From assembly GCF_000327385.1 (NCBI RefSeq), contig NW_008707425.1:1524820-1588819 (forward strand): a stretch of DNA of 64,000 bases, written 5' to 3'. The notes below the pieces were generated by a model. That model made no database searches. It was not told the DNA's origin and saw only the letters and a program-made list of their open reading frames with translations. Shown here piece after piece: positions 10,811-22,078 of the stretch. The translations under genes and the position numbers were made by a program. Position 1 is the stretch's first letter. Each line of letters starts with the position of its first letter. The stretch comes from Lottia gigantea (Eukaryota; Mollusca; Gastropoda; Lottiidae).

Positions 10811-12687
10811 TAGGATTTGAACCTTAGTACTCTTGTCTCAGATCATATGGGATCCTCCTATGACTACAATACACGTCATGGTCACAAGCTACGAACACTT
10901 TTTACTAGGTCTAAACTCTACTCTGATTCATTCTTTCCATCTGCTATCCGTGATTGAAACGCATTACCCGAAAACATATCTTCATTATGTAGTATAAAAG
11001 AATTCAAACTACAGATAAAATCCATTGCGTCTCCACCATCGTATTATTTCCTTGGAGAAAGATCGGTCCAAATAGTGCACTGCAGACTCCGAAATAGAAT
11101 GAGTGACCTCAACCTACACAAGTTCTTAAGACACGTTGGTGACTTCGCACCCTGTACATGTGGACATCCCATTGAAGACTCGGGACATTTTTTGCTCTTC
11201 TGTCCGAAATATTAGGCCCAGAGAAGATACATTACTCAAACCACCACAGCACCATCTAGATGAAAAAACTCCATTGCATGTGAAGTTGAAAATGCACATA
11301 TATTCCAAACAGTACATGATTTTATAAGACTATCAAATAGATTCACTATTTAACCATATCGCATTTGCACTTTAAGTGATATTTTAAAATCTTGGTCTTT
11401 GTTATCTAATCTCAACCATATATATATATATTATATATATTGATTTATATTGAACAACTAGGAAAGGTATACAAGATCCACATACTTTAGTTGCTGATCT
11501 TGCTTACTAACCCCACTGTTGATCTTGTATACCTACTAGTACTTACCTACTAGTAACCTTGAAGTATACATACATTAATTGCTGATCTTGTTTACTTGCC
11601 CTAGATGATGTCCTTGTATACTTACCTTAGATGCTGATCTTCTATAAATAATCTAATTGCTGATCGTGTTTCTTACCCTAGATGATGTCCTTGTAACTTA
11701 CCATGTTTGTGGTCATCCATTACTTACCACAGCTGCTGACGTTATATACCCACAATATTTGTGGATGTCTCCGATTTACCCTAGAGGTGGATAGTGCTTG
11801 CATACTGTAGTTGTTGATCTTTGTTACATACCCCCTCCTACCGGTACTGTATACTTAGTTGTATTCCTATCCTATTTGCTGACCTCATATACTTACAGCA
11901 GTGGTGGATCTTGAAATTCTTATCCTAGTTACTGATTCTGTATATGTACCCTAGTTATTGATATGCATGTATACCATAGATGTAAATATATACCATACCT
12001 GTGAATATATCTTACTTACCCTAGTTGTTGATCTAGTATACTAACCTAGTATTGATCTTATATACTTTCTCAAGTTGTTTGAACTTGTATACTTACCCCA
12101 GTTGATCTTGTATACCATACCCTAGTAGAGTAATAACTCTCGTATATTAATCTTGTCCTCAGATCCATAGAAAATTACTGTTTGATTTTCAAATAATTGA
12201 ATTTCAACCGTTGTGACCAACATATGTCTTCCTCCGCCAAGTCCATTTTTAGTCTAGTCAAATTACCCATAACATTAACACTGTCTCCAATTGATTAGCC
12301 CGACTATCTTTGTCTGCAGCGTCGTGGGCGGACGGAATTCTTGGGGATGACGACCCCTGTCTGGTGTAGACACATAGGTGCACTTTCGCACGTTTTCATT
12401 TATATATTTAAATATACATAATTAATTGTTATCTATTATCAAATTATTAAATATTGATAACCATTTATTTATTTACGAATATCATATTTTCTGTATTGTG
12501 TCTTTTCATTGTATTAGGTGCCGGATTAGCATAAGCTTTGGCTTGTTTCCGAAACCTTACTTATTTTCTGTAAAAAATTCATTTAATATAGAAATAAAAT
12601 ATTGTTTAAACCAAGATTTGAACGACATATAGAAGCGAGGAGCACATATAACAAAACACAATATATATTGTCTTGTGTTTTGTTATA
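10811..12687 (+). mobile_element. 5'-truncated LINE inserted into Gypsy
   Basis: A 13-bp direct repeat (TTCCTTCTGGGTA) flanks this stretch at 10798-10810 and 12688-12700, and the Gypsy frame resumes after it. About 10855-11215 encodes a LINE ORF2 C-terminus: RTLFTRSKLYSDSFFPSAIR, then HCRLRNRMSDLNLH and a zinc-knuckle-like CTCGHPIEDSGHFLLFCP. The rest is non-coding with a degenerate minisatellite (11440-12130) and ends in an inverted repeat, ATAACAAAACACA/TGTGTTTTGTTAT (12648-12687). Variable-length duplication and 5' truncation are typical of target-primed reverse transcription. The LINE clade is uncertain. Confidence 0.7.
11440..12130. repeat. Degenerate minisatellite
   Basis: Many loose repeats of a 25-45 bp unit around TACTTACCCTAGTTGCTGATC with TTGTATAC between them. 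It lies inside the LINE insertion, downstream of its coding part. Confidence 0.7.
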
Positions 12688-13599
12688 TTCCTTCTGGGTA
12701 TTGGCATTGTGAGCCTGCAGAAGATAAGCACAAGACTGCTTTCATAGTTGGTCCTCTTGGGTTCTGAATTTAACGCTATGCCATTCGGACTTACACAAAC
12801 CCCTGCTACCTTTCAGATGCTTATGGAACGGTGTATAGGTGATATGAACCTAATGCAATGTCTTATTTATCTTAATGATATTATTGTATTTTCCAGTCTT
12901 TTCAAGAACATTTTTGAGTGTATTTACCAAACTCCGTCAAAATAATCTTCGTCTTAAACCCTGTATGTGTCATTTTCTTCAAACTATCAAGTACTTCGTC
13001 ACATTTTTCCTAGGAAGGAATTCATACTGATCTAGATAAAATTTCTTTGACTTCTTGGCCAGTTCCTCAAACATAGAAGTACGAAAATTTGTTGGTTTTT
13101 GTGGTTACTTCGCAGGTTTGTTAAGGATTATGCAAAAATTTACAAACCTTTAACTGATCTACTTATAGGTCATTCAACTAATAAGAATAATAAAGATTCT
13201 CCAGTATTTTCGTGAGAATCAGATATACAATCATCTTTTCAACGATTAATTGATTATCAAACTTCTTGTCCAGTTTTAGCATACACTGATTTCAAAAAAA
13301 CCTTTTAAGTTTGAAGAAGATGCAAGTAGTTTTGGTCTCGGTGCAGCTTTATTTCAGGAACAATATGGTCACAGGAGAGTTATTTCGTATGCCAGTCGCA
13401 GCTTGTCAAGTCTGAACGATTGTATCCTACACATAAACGTGAGTTTTTTGGGTTAAAGTGGGCTGTATGTAAAAGGTTTCATGATTATCTTTATGGAAAT
13501 AAGTTCAAGACAATAATCCACTGACATATGTTCTTTCTTCAGCAAAGTTGGATGCAGGTCATCTTTGGTTGGCTGAACTTTCAACATGACTTTTCAATT

Positions 13600-13765
13600 G
13601 AATGTTGGCCTACAACCAGGAAAAAGCCTTCGATAGGCTCAACAGGACCTACCTCAGTACCCTTCTGGATATACATATACCCGGTATGCAAAATTCTGTT
13701 GCTGATGGTCTTTATCGTCTTCCTTCAAAACATGTAAGTAATGATGCAGTTTCAGCATTAAGAAA
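13600..13765 (+). repeat. LINE-Gypsy chimeric segment (locus 1)
   Basis: About 72 bp of L1/Tx1-like LINE RT sequence (encoding AYNQEKAFDRLNRTYLSTLL) sit within Gypsy sequence and are followed by Gypsy linker (QNSVADGLYRLPSKH). The same LINE-to-Gypsy join recurs at 24915-25083, with high identity on both sides. Confidence 0.75.
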
Positions 13766-13839
13766 CCAGGATTGTCCTCAATTTTTGGTAAAAGGAAACA
13801 CTTGTAATCCATTTTCGATATATATATACGAGTGTTCAA

Positions 13840-14240
13840 TGTAATTAACGACTAATAAGCGACCACCTTCATTACGCGACCAGCGACCGTGTATTTACAC
13901 TCTCGTGAAATCATATGGAGTCAATTAAGCGACCCTTATTAACTCCCTTGATTAAACATCACGTTGTTTCACACATCGGTGAGATTAATCGAAATTATCG
14001 CTAATCGGTCTAAGGATCAATTTTATAGCTTGTTAATGATTTAATGTCAGTCTATTATCGATATAAAAAGGCAGCTAAGCAAGAGCCATTCATTTTCAAA
14101 ATGTCGTAAAGTTTTAACATTAAATGAAAGGGTCAAGGTCCCATTGAATGGTGGGAAATAGGGAAACAAAAAATCAAAGATCTCACCATCAAGTACTCCA
14201 TATATTTTCACATTTACAAATGCAATAAAAATCTCATGGT
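13840..14240. other. Intergenic with repeated GCGACC motif
   Basis: Positions 13850-13950 hold spaced repeats of AAGCGACC/GCGACC, reminiscent of ends of pogo-like DNA transposons, but no partner end or transposase was found. Confidence 0.3.
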
Positions 14241-14259
14241 CACACAAGTACTTTTCTTC

Positions 14260-15250
14260 ACCGAAAACTCATGTTTGGAAACACAGTATAAACAAACTTC
14301 TAAAAATAGACAATAAAATTAATCCGTTCCAACTTAATCTCAACGAAAAGGACATAGAAAAATTAGGGATAAGAAACACATTCATTGAAAAAATACTAAT
14401 TGCTTATTCCAAAATAAATTACTCAAATAACATATCTAAGGATAGCATAATTTGGTATAATTCTAACATTAAAGTCAATAAAAAAGTTATATTTTATAAA
14501 AAAAATGGTTCAATAATAATATTTGTAAAGTGTCAGACCTATTAGATGAGTCGGATAACTTTTTCTCGTACAATGATTTTTGCAAAAAATATAATAGCCT
14601 CAAAGTAGACTTCGTGACATATCTGGGTTTAATAACTGTGATTAAAAAATATACAATATCGGAAAAAGAATTACTAAAAGTTTATAGCTGTAAAGAAGCA
14701 TACACTGAATTACGTAAACCACTTAACAAGCAAATTAAATTTGGAGAAAATAAATGGATGAATCTCATTTGTGAACATAAGACTCAATTCTATTTTCGAA
14801 AAATTAAACAGATTAAGAACAGCTCTATCCTTCAAAATTTTCAATTCAAATTATTACACAAAATTTTGCCTATCAACTCTTTTCTCCATAAGATAAAATA
14901 TATTACTTCAACTCTGTGTACACTATGTGATAAAGAAATAGACAGTTTAGAACATAACCTCTTTAACTGCAATAACAGCCAAACATTTCTAAAAGAACTA
15001 AACCAAAACGTTGAACCCAAAATCAAACTAGACCTATCTAGTGTAATATTTAATTCACTGGAAAATCAAAACCCCTCTGTAGAGTCTTTAATATGCAAAA
15101 TACTATATACACTGCTGTAAATATAAATCTCGCCAGCGAAACCTACCACAATTCTTAGAAAAACTAAATAATCAAAAAATTGTAGAAAACGAAGCTGCTC
15201 TAATTAACAATAATACAGAAAACACAATACGAAATGGTCAATAATAAATA
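14260..15250 (+). mobile_element. L1/Tx1-like LINE, ORF2 C-terminal part
   Basis: One frame (14530-15120, 196 aa, plus readable sequence upstream from about 14330) encodes the region beyond the RT: FGENKWMNLICEHKTQFYF, ILQNFQFKLLHKILPINSFL, and the zinc-knuckle-type LCTLCDKEIDSLEHNLFNC. The reading then shifts frame near 15115 and continues as RNLPQFLEKLNNQK to a stop near 15243. This combination is typical of L1/Tx1-group LINEs. The catalytic RT and endonuclease are absent, so it is a 5'-truncated copy. It is AT-rich like its surroundings. Confidence 0.7.
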
Positions 15251-15317
15251 CTGTAACACAATTAGGCTCAAACTCTTTACACCCTATATCCTCTAATCCT
15301 ATTCTCTACTCTTCTAC

Positions 15318-15580
15318 CCCCAATTTTGATGAAATTCGGACGATAAATAAGAAAGTTGGTAATGCGCATGCGCATTACAAAAATTAATATATCCATCAAA
15401 TTTAGATTTCGATTATACACATGCATACCAAGTTTGATGAAATTCGGATAAGAAATAAGAAAGTTAGTAATGCGCATGCGCACTACGCAAATTCGATATA
15501 TCCATCAAATTTAGAATTGGATTATACACATACATACTAAGTTTGGTGAAATTTGGACAAAAATAAGAAAGTTGGGAAAT
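15318..15580. repeat. Tandem array, ~107-bp monomer
   Basis: About two and a half monomers. Each has GATGAAATTCGGA, AATAAGAAAGTT, the palindrome TGCGCATGCGCA, ATATATCCATCAAATTTAG and CACATGCATACCAAG. The monomer shares the ATGCATACCAAGTTT core with the longer monomers of the pearl-like elements. Confidence 0.75.
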
Positions 15581-15589
15581 TAAGTGGGG

Positions 15590-16980
15590 GTTTACCTTTA
15601 ATGTGCTCCCGTAAGCTTAACTTACTGTATAACACGGTTCAATCCATCCTATTTATATACCTTGAATGGTCACAAAACATTTTAAAGAAATATAAAAGGG
15701 AGGGTGTCTTTAAAACTACTTAAACTTTGATTTATATTGGGGTTGACAGCCAGGTTAATCTAATTACCCGATTTATCTAATAATAGTCCCATGTTAAGTG
15801 AATGGGTTTTCGAATTTGCATGTAAGGCATACATGTTATATATCTCTGGAAAGATCTCAGCATTATGAATCCGAAAGAATTATTGCTCTATCTCTAATAG
15901 GGCACCTGTTAGGACACTTTAAAGATGCATACTCCACTTTCAGTGACACACATACAAACGGAACCACGTGTCGGACATAAAAAAAATTAACATCATCTAA
16001 AAGCTGAAGTCAATAGTAATTTTCAATGTAAATATCAACGTCATCCGAGGCCAAGTTTCTTTGGTAGAAGCGTTCAAAGTTTTAAGGAAATTGCAACATT
16101 TCCTTTAATGTGACTTTGACACGATCAAATGCCATAAATTGAATCCATTTATTAAGTGCTTTAATAATCTGAAAGTGGTATGTCGCTAAATCAATTAGGG
16201 TTTGAGATACAGCACTGCAAAAATGCCAAATTGACCATATTTAGACCCCTATAAAATCAGTTGTTGTTTGACCCCAAAGGTCACGAGAGGGTCAAGGACA
16301 GCCTTTATCACTATGGTCAATATAAAGGTCATCAAAGGTCAAGGTCATGAGTTATAAGCCTTCAAACTTTGAAAAAAAAAAACATCAGGTCGTACAAAAA
16401 AGGCAAAACCGAAAATCAAAATTATGCTTCTCAAGGATTGTAGATAGACATTACACGTATCGTATGACACAGAATAGCAATTTCTGCAAAATGAGGCAAA
16501 CCAAAATGGCGGCCTAAATGTTACTTCCGGTGCGAATTTTGAGTTTAATAAGTTTGTATTAAGGCTGGTAATATAATGCATTATTTTTGACATAACTCAA
16601 TTTCACGGGAAGTGATACCACCGGAAGTACTCACATCGAAACCGGAAGTGATAAAAAAATTTTGAATGTGTGCTTTTATTTCACTAAGCTGTCAGTCTAC
16701 ACCATGTAAGTTTCATGAATAATAACCGAAATAGTATTTTTCGATTAATTTCGGCAAAATAAAAATCGAAAATTTTCAACTGCTATCATATGTCCTTTGT
16801 TACAAGAATTACGATGAAGAAAACCCCATCAAAATCGGTTGATAAACACGCCCTCTAAGGTCCATTTTCCGTTTGTTGCTAACGTTGCTCAGAAAGTTTT
16901 CAATCAATACGAAAACAAAGCAGGGCTTTCGCTTACGAACGCCCTGCAAAAAAAAAAAAATTTCCACCTCTCGTTTGTTT
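15590..16980. other. Intergenic, no confident gene
   Basis: No coding signal was recognised. Several CCGGAAGT words lie at 16520-16645. A perfect 7-bp stem (GCAGGGC/GCCCTGC) at 16920-16947 is followed by 13 A residues. Confidence 0.35.
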
Positions 16981-17118
16981 TCCATCAAACAAATCTAGAT
17001 GTTTTAGAACGACAGAAAATGTATATAGAAAACCATGAAAACCTAGACATTGAGTATTAATAAGAAAAAATAAACAAAGCCATAGAAAAAATAAGATATT
17101 TAGAACTAAAACTAAACA
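16981..17118 (+). mobile_element. L1/Tx1-like LINE, left part (interrupted by BEL/Pao)
   Basis: The frame encodes NLDVLERQKMYIENHENLD and then IEKIRYLELKLNKG, which resembles the segment before the RT in L1/Tx1-like ORF2. The BEL/Pao element begins directly after it, and the LINE continues at 24185 on the other side. The BEL target duplication AAGGT lies at the break, so the two LINE parts were one copy. Confidence 0.5.
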
Positions 17119-17123
17119 AAGGT
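17119..17123. repeat. Target duplication AAGGT, left
   Basis: AAGGT precedes the left LTR and is repeated at 24180-24184 right after the right LTR. The 5-bp size fits BEL/Pao integration. Confidence 0.8.
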
Positions 17124-17336
17124 TATCACGGATTGCCGCGATCTCATAGACTTTAACGTAACATTTTTAAAAGGTTACGTCGTAATGTAACTAAAGGAAC
17201 GTAATTGCAAGTGGCAACAGTTATTACGTTATGCTGATTTGTACTTAACGTCTTTTAGTCAAAGTAAAGATAGTTCTTTGAATCAACGTCTTATCATTTA
17301 CACAACAACGAAGTCCTAACCTACTAAACCCAAACA
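17124..17336 (+). repeat. BEL/Pao left LTR
   Basis: 213 bp, from TATCACGGATTGCCGCGATC to CTAAACCCAAACA. Near-identical to 23973-24179. Confidence 0.9.
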
Positions 17337-20300
17337 TTGGTGCCGTGACCAGGATGGAGAAACAAAGAGCTATTCGTGGCGGACACAGAAGCGCCGTTAC
17401 CAGATTAATCCACAAGACAGACGAGAGAATTGCCGAAAATGATATTTCCGATCAAGAACTTTGTGCAATAGCTGAAACACTTGAGAAGAAAAGGGACGTT
17501 TTACAGAATTTAGACAACCAAATTATTAACATTACGGAAGTTGAAGAAATGGAACACGAAATCTTGGATACGAATGATTACACTTTACAGATGGAAATCA
17601 CAATTCGCAAATGAAAGGATATGCTTTCAAATTCAAAGGCAAATCAACCACGACAAATGGTGAGTGATTTTACGCAACCTTCATCCCACCAATCTACTAT
17701 GCTTAATCGGAATAGCAATCGAACTCATGAAGATTTAGATACAAACCCGTCTTTACACTTTCCCGTAATCTCGTCAAATTTTTATCACAGACTACCTAAA
17801 CTAGATTTACAGACATTTTCTGGGGATATTTTAGCATGGCAAACTTTCTTGGATTCATTCCAAACAACAGTACACACAAACCCGTCTCTCACGAATGTCC
17901 AAAGATTCAGCTATTTAAAATCTCAACTCATGAAGCATGAAGCAGAGCAGTGTATCGCAGGACTAGCCCTAACAAGTGCCAACTATGAACAAGCCATTTT
18001 ATTATTGAAAGAACGCTTCGGACAAAAACAGCATATTATTAATGCATACATGCAAAACTTATTGGAATTGCCCAACCCATCATTGTCGCCTGCAAGTTTA
18101 AGAAATTTCTACGACAAAATGGAAACAAGTATACGGGGACTAGAGTCACTAGGTCAATCTCAAGATAGGTTTGGATCACTACTTGTACCGATAATCTTTA
18201 ATAAACTTCCAACTGAAATGCGCAAAACTCTGACTCGAGAACACGGTAAAAACAGCTTGGATATAAAGTCACTAAGAGAAGCCATAGGCAAAGAAGCATA
18301 TGTGCAAGAAGCGGGACATTTTAAAATGTCTGACACTTTCACACCTACTGCATCATTCCATACAGGTGCCACATCAAGGTTTCAGACTTACAAACAAAAA
18401 AACACAGGAAATCAGAACAAACCTCGTAAGGTTAAAACATGTATTTTTTGTCAAGAATCACATTCTGCAGGAGAGCGCACAAAAGTATCTACACATGAAA
18501 AACGTTATGCCGGCTTTGTTTTAATTGCTTTGGAAGCCACAGAGTTTCAAATTATACGCCAAAATATACATGTCGTAAATGCAACAGAAAACATCATACT
18601 AGCTTATGTAACCAAAATCATCTCACAGATAACCAAACAAACACAGCCGTAAATACTGTGAATAGTGAAGTAAATACACAGACAACAACTCTCTACACGT
18701 CGTAAGAAAATACCGTCAAACAGAGGACCGATATACTTTTGAAAACAGCTGTATCACCAGTTTCCGTGGATAATTATTCCGTTGAAGTAAATATTCTTCT
18801 AGACGAAGGATCACAGAAGTCTTTCATCACAGAGGATCTAGCCAAAAAATTTAAAATAAAACCATGTGGAGTAGCTACACTCAGTATCTCTGCCTTTGGA
18901 GAGGTTAATCGGAACGTCAGAAATCTTGAAAAGGCTATCGTTAACTTGAAACTCAATATGGAGGAAAAATAGCAATGGAAGTACCTATAGTATCAACAAT
19001 CGCCGCACCACTTTCCAATCGCATACATAATGAAGCGTCTAAGTTGCCATATTTACAAGGTCTAAAATTAGCCCATCCTGTAAGTGAGGAAGATCATTTC
19101 AACTTAGGAATGTTGATTGGAGCAGATTTTTACTGGGACATTGTTGAAAATAAGATAATACGAGGGGAGGGTCCCACTGCCGTCAAATCCAAACTTGGAT
19201 ATTTATTGTCTGGACCAATGCCAACAACGATAGGATCAACAGTATCAACTTCTATGATGAATGTTTTAGTACAACACAAGAAGGAAGAGGTAGATTTAGA
19301 GCGCTTTTGGAAATTAGAATCTATGGAAATAACATCTGATGAAACTACACAGAAAGATTCAAATTTTTACATACGAGTCAACTATAGAATATCGAGACAA
19401 TCACTACATAGCAAAGTTACCATGGAAAGAAGATTTTCCAGAGTTACCTAGTAACTATAATGTAACCAAAAACCGAACGCCGAGTCTGATCAGTAGACTG
19501 AACAGGGAACCGGAAACAATGAAATTATATGGACAGATCATCGCCGATCAGGAAAAACAAGGATTTATAGAAAAGGTAGAAGAAATCAAATATTCAGATC
19601 ACAAAGTACATTACATACCTCATCATGGTGTGAAGAAAGACTCAGCTACAATACCAATTAAAATAGTCTACGACTGTAGCTGCCGAGAATCTAATAAGAA
19701 GCCCAGCCTTAATGACTGCCTCAAGACAATATCACCAGAGATGAACAACTTAACAGGTATACTTGCAAGATTTCGATTAAACAAATATGCAGTTACTACC
19801 GATATAGAGAAAGCTTTTCTGCAAGTTGAATTACATGAGGACGATAGAGATGTCACAAGATTTTTCTGGTTTGAAAATCCAAACGACCCGACCAGTCAAC
19901 TTACTACTTACCGTTTCAGGGTAGTTTTATTTGGCACCACTGTCTAGTTCTCCGTTCATTTTGAACGCAACAATCTTGAAACACTTGAAATTAAATCCTT
20001 TCCGCTATACAGATTTATTGAAGAATGGTTTATATGTAGATAACGTTTTATCAAGTTTTTCAGATGAAGAAAGCTTACTTTCTTTCTATCAAGAATATAG
20101 ACAGCTATTTACAGAGAATGATTTAATCTGCGATCGTGGTCCTCAAATAACCCGAAATTGTGTGAATAGCTGATACTGAAGGTTGCCTTGACAGCGATAA
20201 AATAGTAAAGATTTTAGGATTGAGATGGAACAATGAAATTGATACTATTTCATTTCAAGATAACTTGGAATTTGATAAAGAGAGTTGTATAAACGTGAAA

Positions 20301-21237
20301 TTCTTCAACAGTCTTCTAAAATATTTGATCTACTTGGAATACACAGTCCAGTAACTGTCCGCGCTAAGATCCTAATGCAAACACTATGGGAGAGAAAATA
20401 TGAATGGGATCAACCTTTACCAGATAAGATAAAGATCAAATGGATGGAAATAGTTCACGATCAACGAAAAGCGAGTGCGATACACATACCAAGATGCTAT
20501 TTTTCAGAAGAATCTACTCGAAAAGATGCAACACCAATTAATGTAAGTACTACATGTATTTACGAATGCAAGCCAGAGAGCATATGGTGCATGTGCATAT
20601 GTTGTAAAGGGGAATCAGTCTTCACTTGTTATGTCAAAAAACAGAGTAGCTCCACTGAAACAAATAACTTTACCTAAACTGGAATTAATGGGAGCCTGAC
20701 TAGGAGCACGATTAGCACAGCATGTAATAGAGACATATAGCCAAATCGTACTGAAATGGATATCGTCAACAAAACCATTGAAGAAATTTATAGAAAATCG
20801 GGTGAAGGAAATAAAGGGAATTGTCAAAACGCAACAGTGGAGATATTGTCCGACGGATATGAATCCCGCGGATTTACTTACAAGGGGCACCACAGCTAAC
20901 AAAATTACAGAAAATACATTTTGGACCGACCTGGATACCAAATGAAGATAACTGGCCAAACTGGAATGGTAACATGTTTACGACGTTAACAGCTACAAAC
21001 GAAGATGAAGAACAGCAAGATTTAACTTTATCGGTGGCAACAGGGCCCCGTTCCACTAACATTCTTACGCTTAAATTTTGCGTAAGTTTATCTTACGAAA
21101 GAAAAGAACAAAATTTTCCGTTTCACTAAAAAACTTACGCAAAAAAAGTTCGTAAGTTTTTCTTAAACTTACGACAGGGTTTGGCTGTCGTAAGTTGACG
21201 TAACTAATGTAATGTCCATAGCAACGTCAACGTCAAA

Positions 21238-21450
21238 ATGGCAGAACACCTGTTGTTCGGACTGCGTAGGCCGAGAGAAAGAGTTTTTCATCCGAGGATG
21301 AATAATTTGATTCGTTTGGATGATGTGGATTTTAAGAAACGTTATCGGTTAACCAAAGATGTCGCGAAAACGTTGGTTGATGATTTGCGAGAAGATCTCT
21401 CTAAATGTGGAAGATCACGCGCAGTTTCGCCAGAAATACAGTTGAGCTAA
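21238..21450 (+). pseudogene. Harbinger transposase N-terminal fragment
   Basis: 70-residue frame starting MAEHLLFGLRRPRERVFHPR and including DFKKRYRLTKDVAKTLVDDL, a segment characteristic of the N-terminus of HARBI1-like DDE nucleases. It stops after PEIQLS, and no downstream DDE motifs were found before the Myb-like gene. The active protein is normally about 350 residues, so this is an internal-deletion remnant. Confidence 0.7.
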
Positions 21451-21784
21451 ACATTAATTTTTATGATCTTCTAAGCCTTATTTATAAGTGATACAAGTCT
21501 GTGATAATGATTTTTATCATTCTTGGCAAGCTTGATGTGAGCTGATAATCTCTTTTATAAAGGACCCCACTGGAAATAAATTTTTTTTTACTTTTGCGGG
21601 CCATCCTAAGGCTTCCGAACTGAATCTAGTCTTTTTCAGAACATTAGCCTAATCATTTAAAGTTTAATGCTCATGATAATTGTCAATTATTTCTGTGTCT
21701 GTTCCACCCCTAATCAATAAGTGGGCTGAAACTACTAAACTAGTATAGAAAGTAAGAAAAATTCGGATGGCATTCGGTGATAAC

Positions 21785-22078
21785 CTACATTATACATATA
21801 ACTACATAATCTAGACAAGGCCAGTGGCAGTAGGATAGGCCTACCTTGTCTACTGACCGTGAAGTGGCTCCGACATCTGACACTGCCGAAGCCACCTTCT
21901 CCCATTCCTTGACTTTTTCATGATAAGAGATCCCGTACTTCTTCACCACCTCGTAGACCAAAATTTCAACTTCTAAAGAAGTGAAATTCGGGTTACGAGG
22001 TAGTGAAGAAGTAACACCGCCACAAGGTAGGCCTACTCCGTTGTAGGACGCCATTTTGTAGTCTACTAATGCTATCAC
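21785..22078 (-). CDS. Harbinger Myb/SANT-like protein, N-terminal part
   Basis: 97-residue frame on the minus strand. RNPNFTSLEVEILVYEVVKK and KEWEKVASAVSDVGATSRS form the first helices of the Myb/SANT-like DNA-binding protein that partners Harbinger transposases, where it helps nuclear import and end binding. The tail after about residue 80 is unlike the family (the expected KKW segment is missing), so the protein is truncated. It converges with the transposase fragment. Confidence 0.65.
   Translation of the reverse strand: MIALVDYKMASYNGVGLPCGGVTSSLPRNPNFTSLEVEILVYEVVKKYGISYHEKVKEWEKVASAVSDVGATSRSVDKVGLSYCHWPCLDYVVICIM

Larger units (their letters stand above)
10540..13800 (+). mobile_element. 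Ty3/Gypsy fossil, split by a LINE insertion
   Basis: Parts seen are the N-terminal part of a Gypsy reverse transcriptase (about 10540-10810) and, beyond an inserted LINE, RT palm (MPFGLTQTPATFQ), RNase H (YASRSLSSLN) and a linker (SVADGLYRLPSK) over about 12690-13765. The element is clearly broken, with more than five breaks, and no LTRs were recognised. A second fragment of the same family lies at 24995-26030. Age: old, judged by frame decay. Confidence 0.75.

Noticed and set aside
13850-13950. pogo/Tigger-like terminal repeat
   Set aside because: GCGACC words are suggestive, but there is no second inverted end, TA duplication or transposase nearby.
16500-16650. Cluster of ETS-like CCGGAAGT sites as a promoter
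   Set aside because: No coding exon follows in either direction; the words probably belong to a dispersed repeat.
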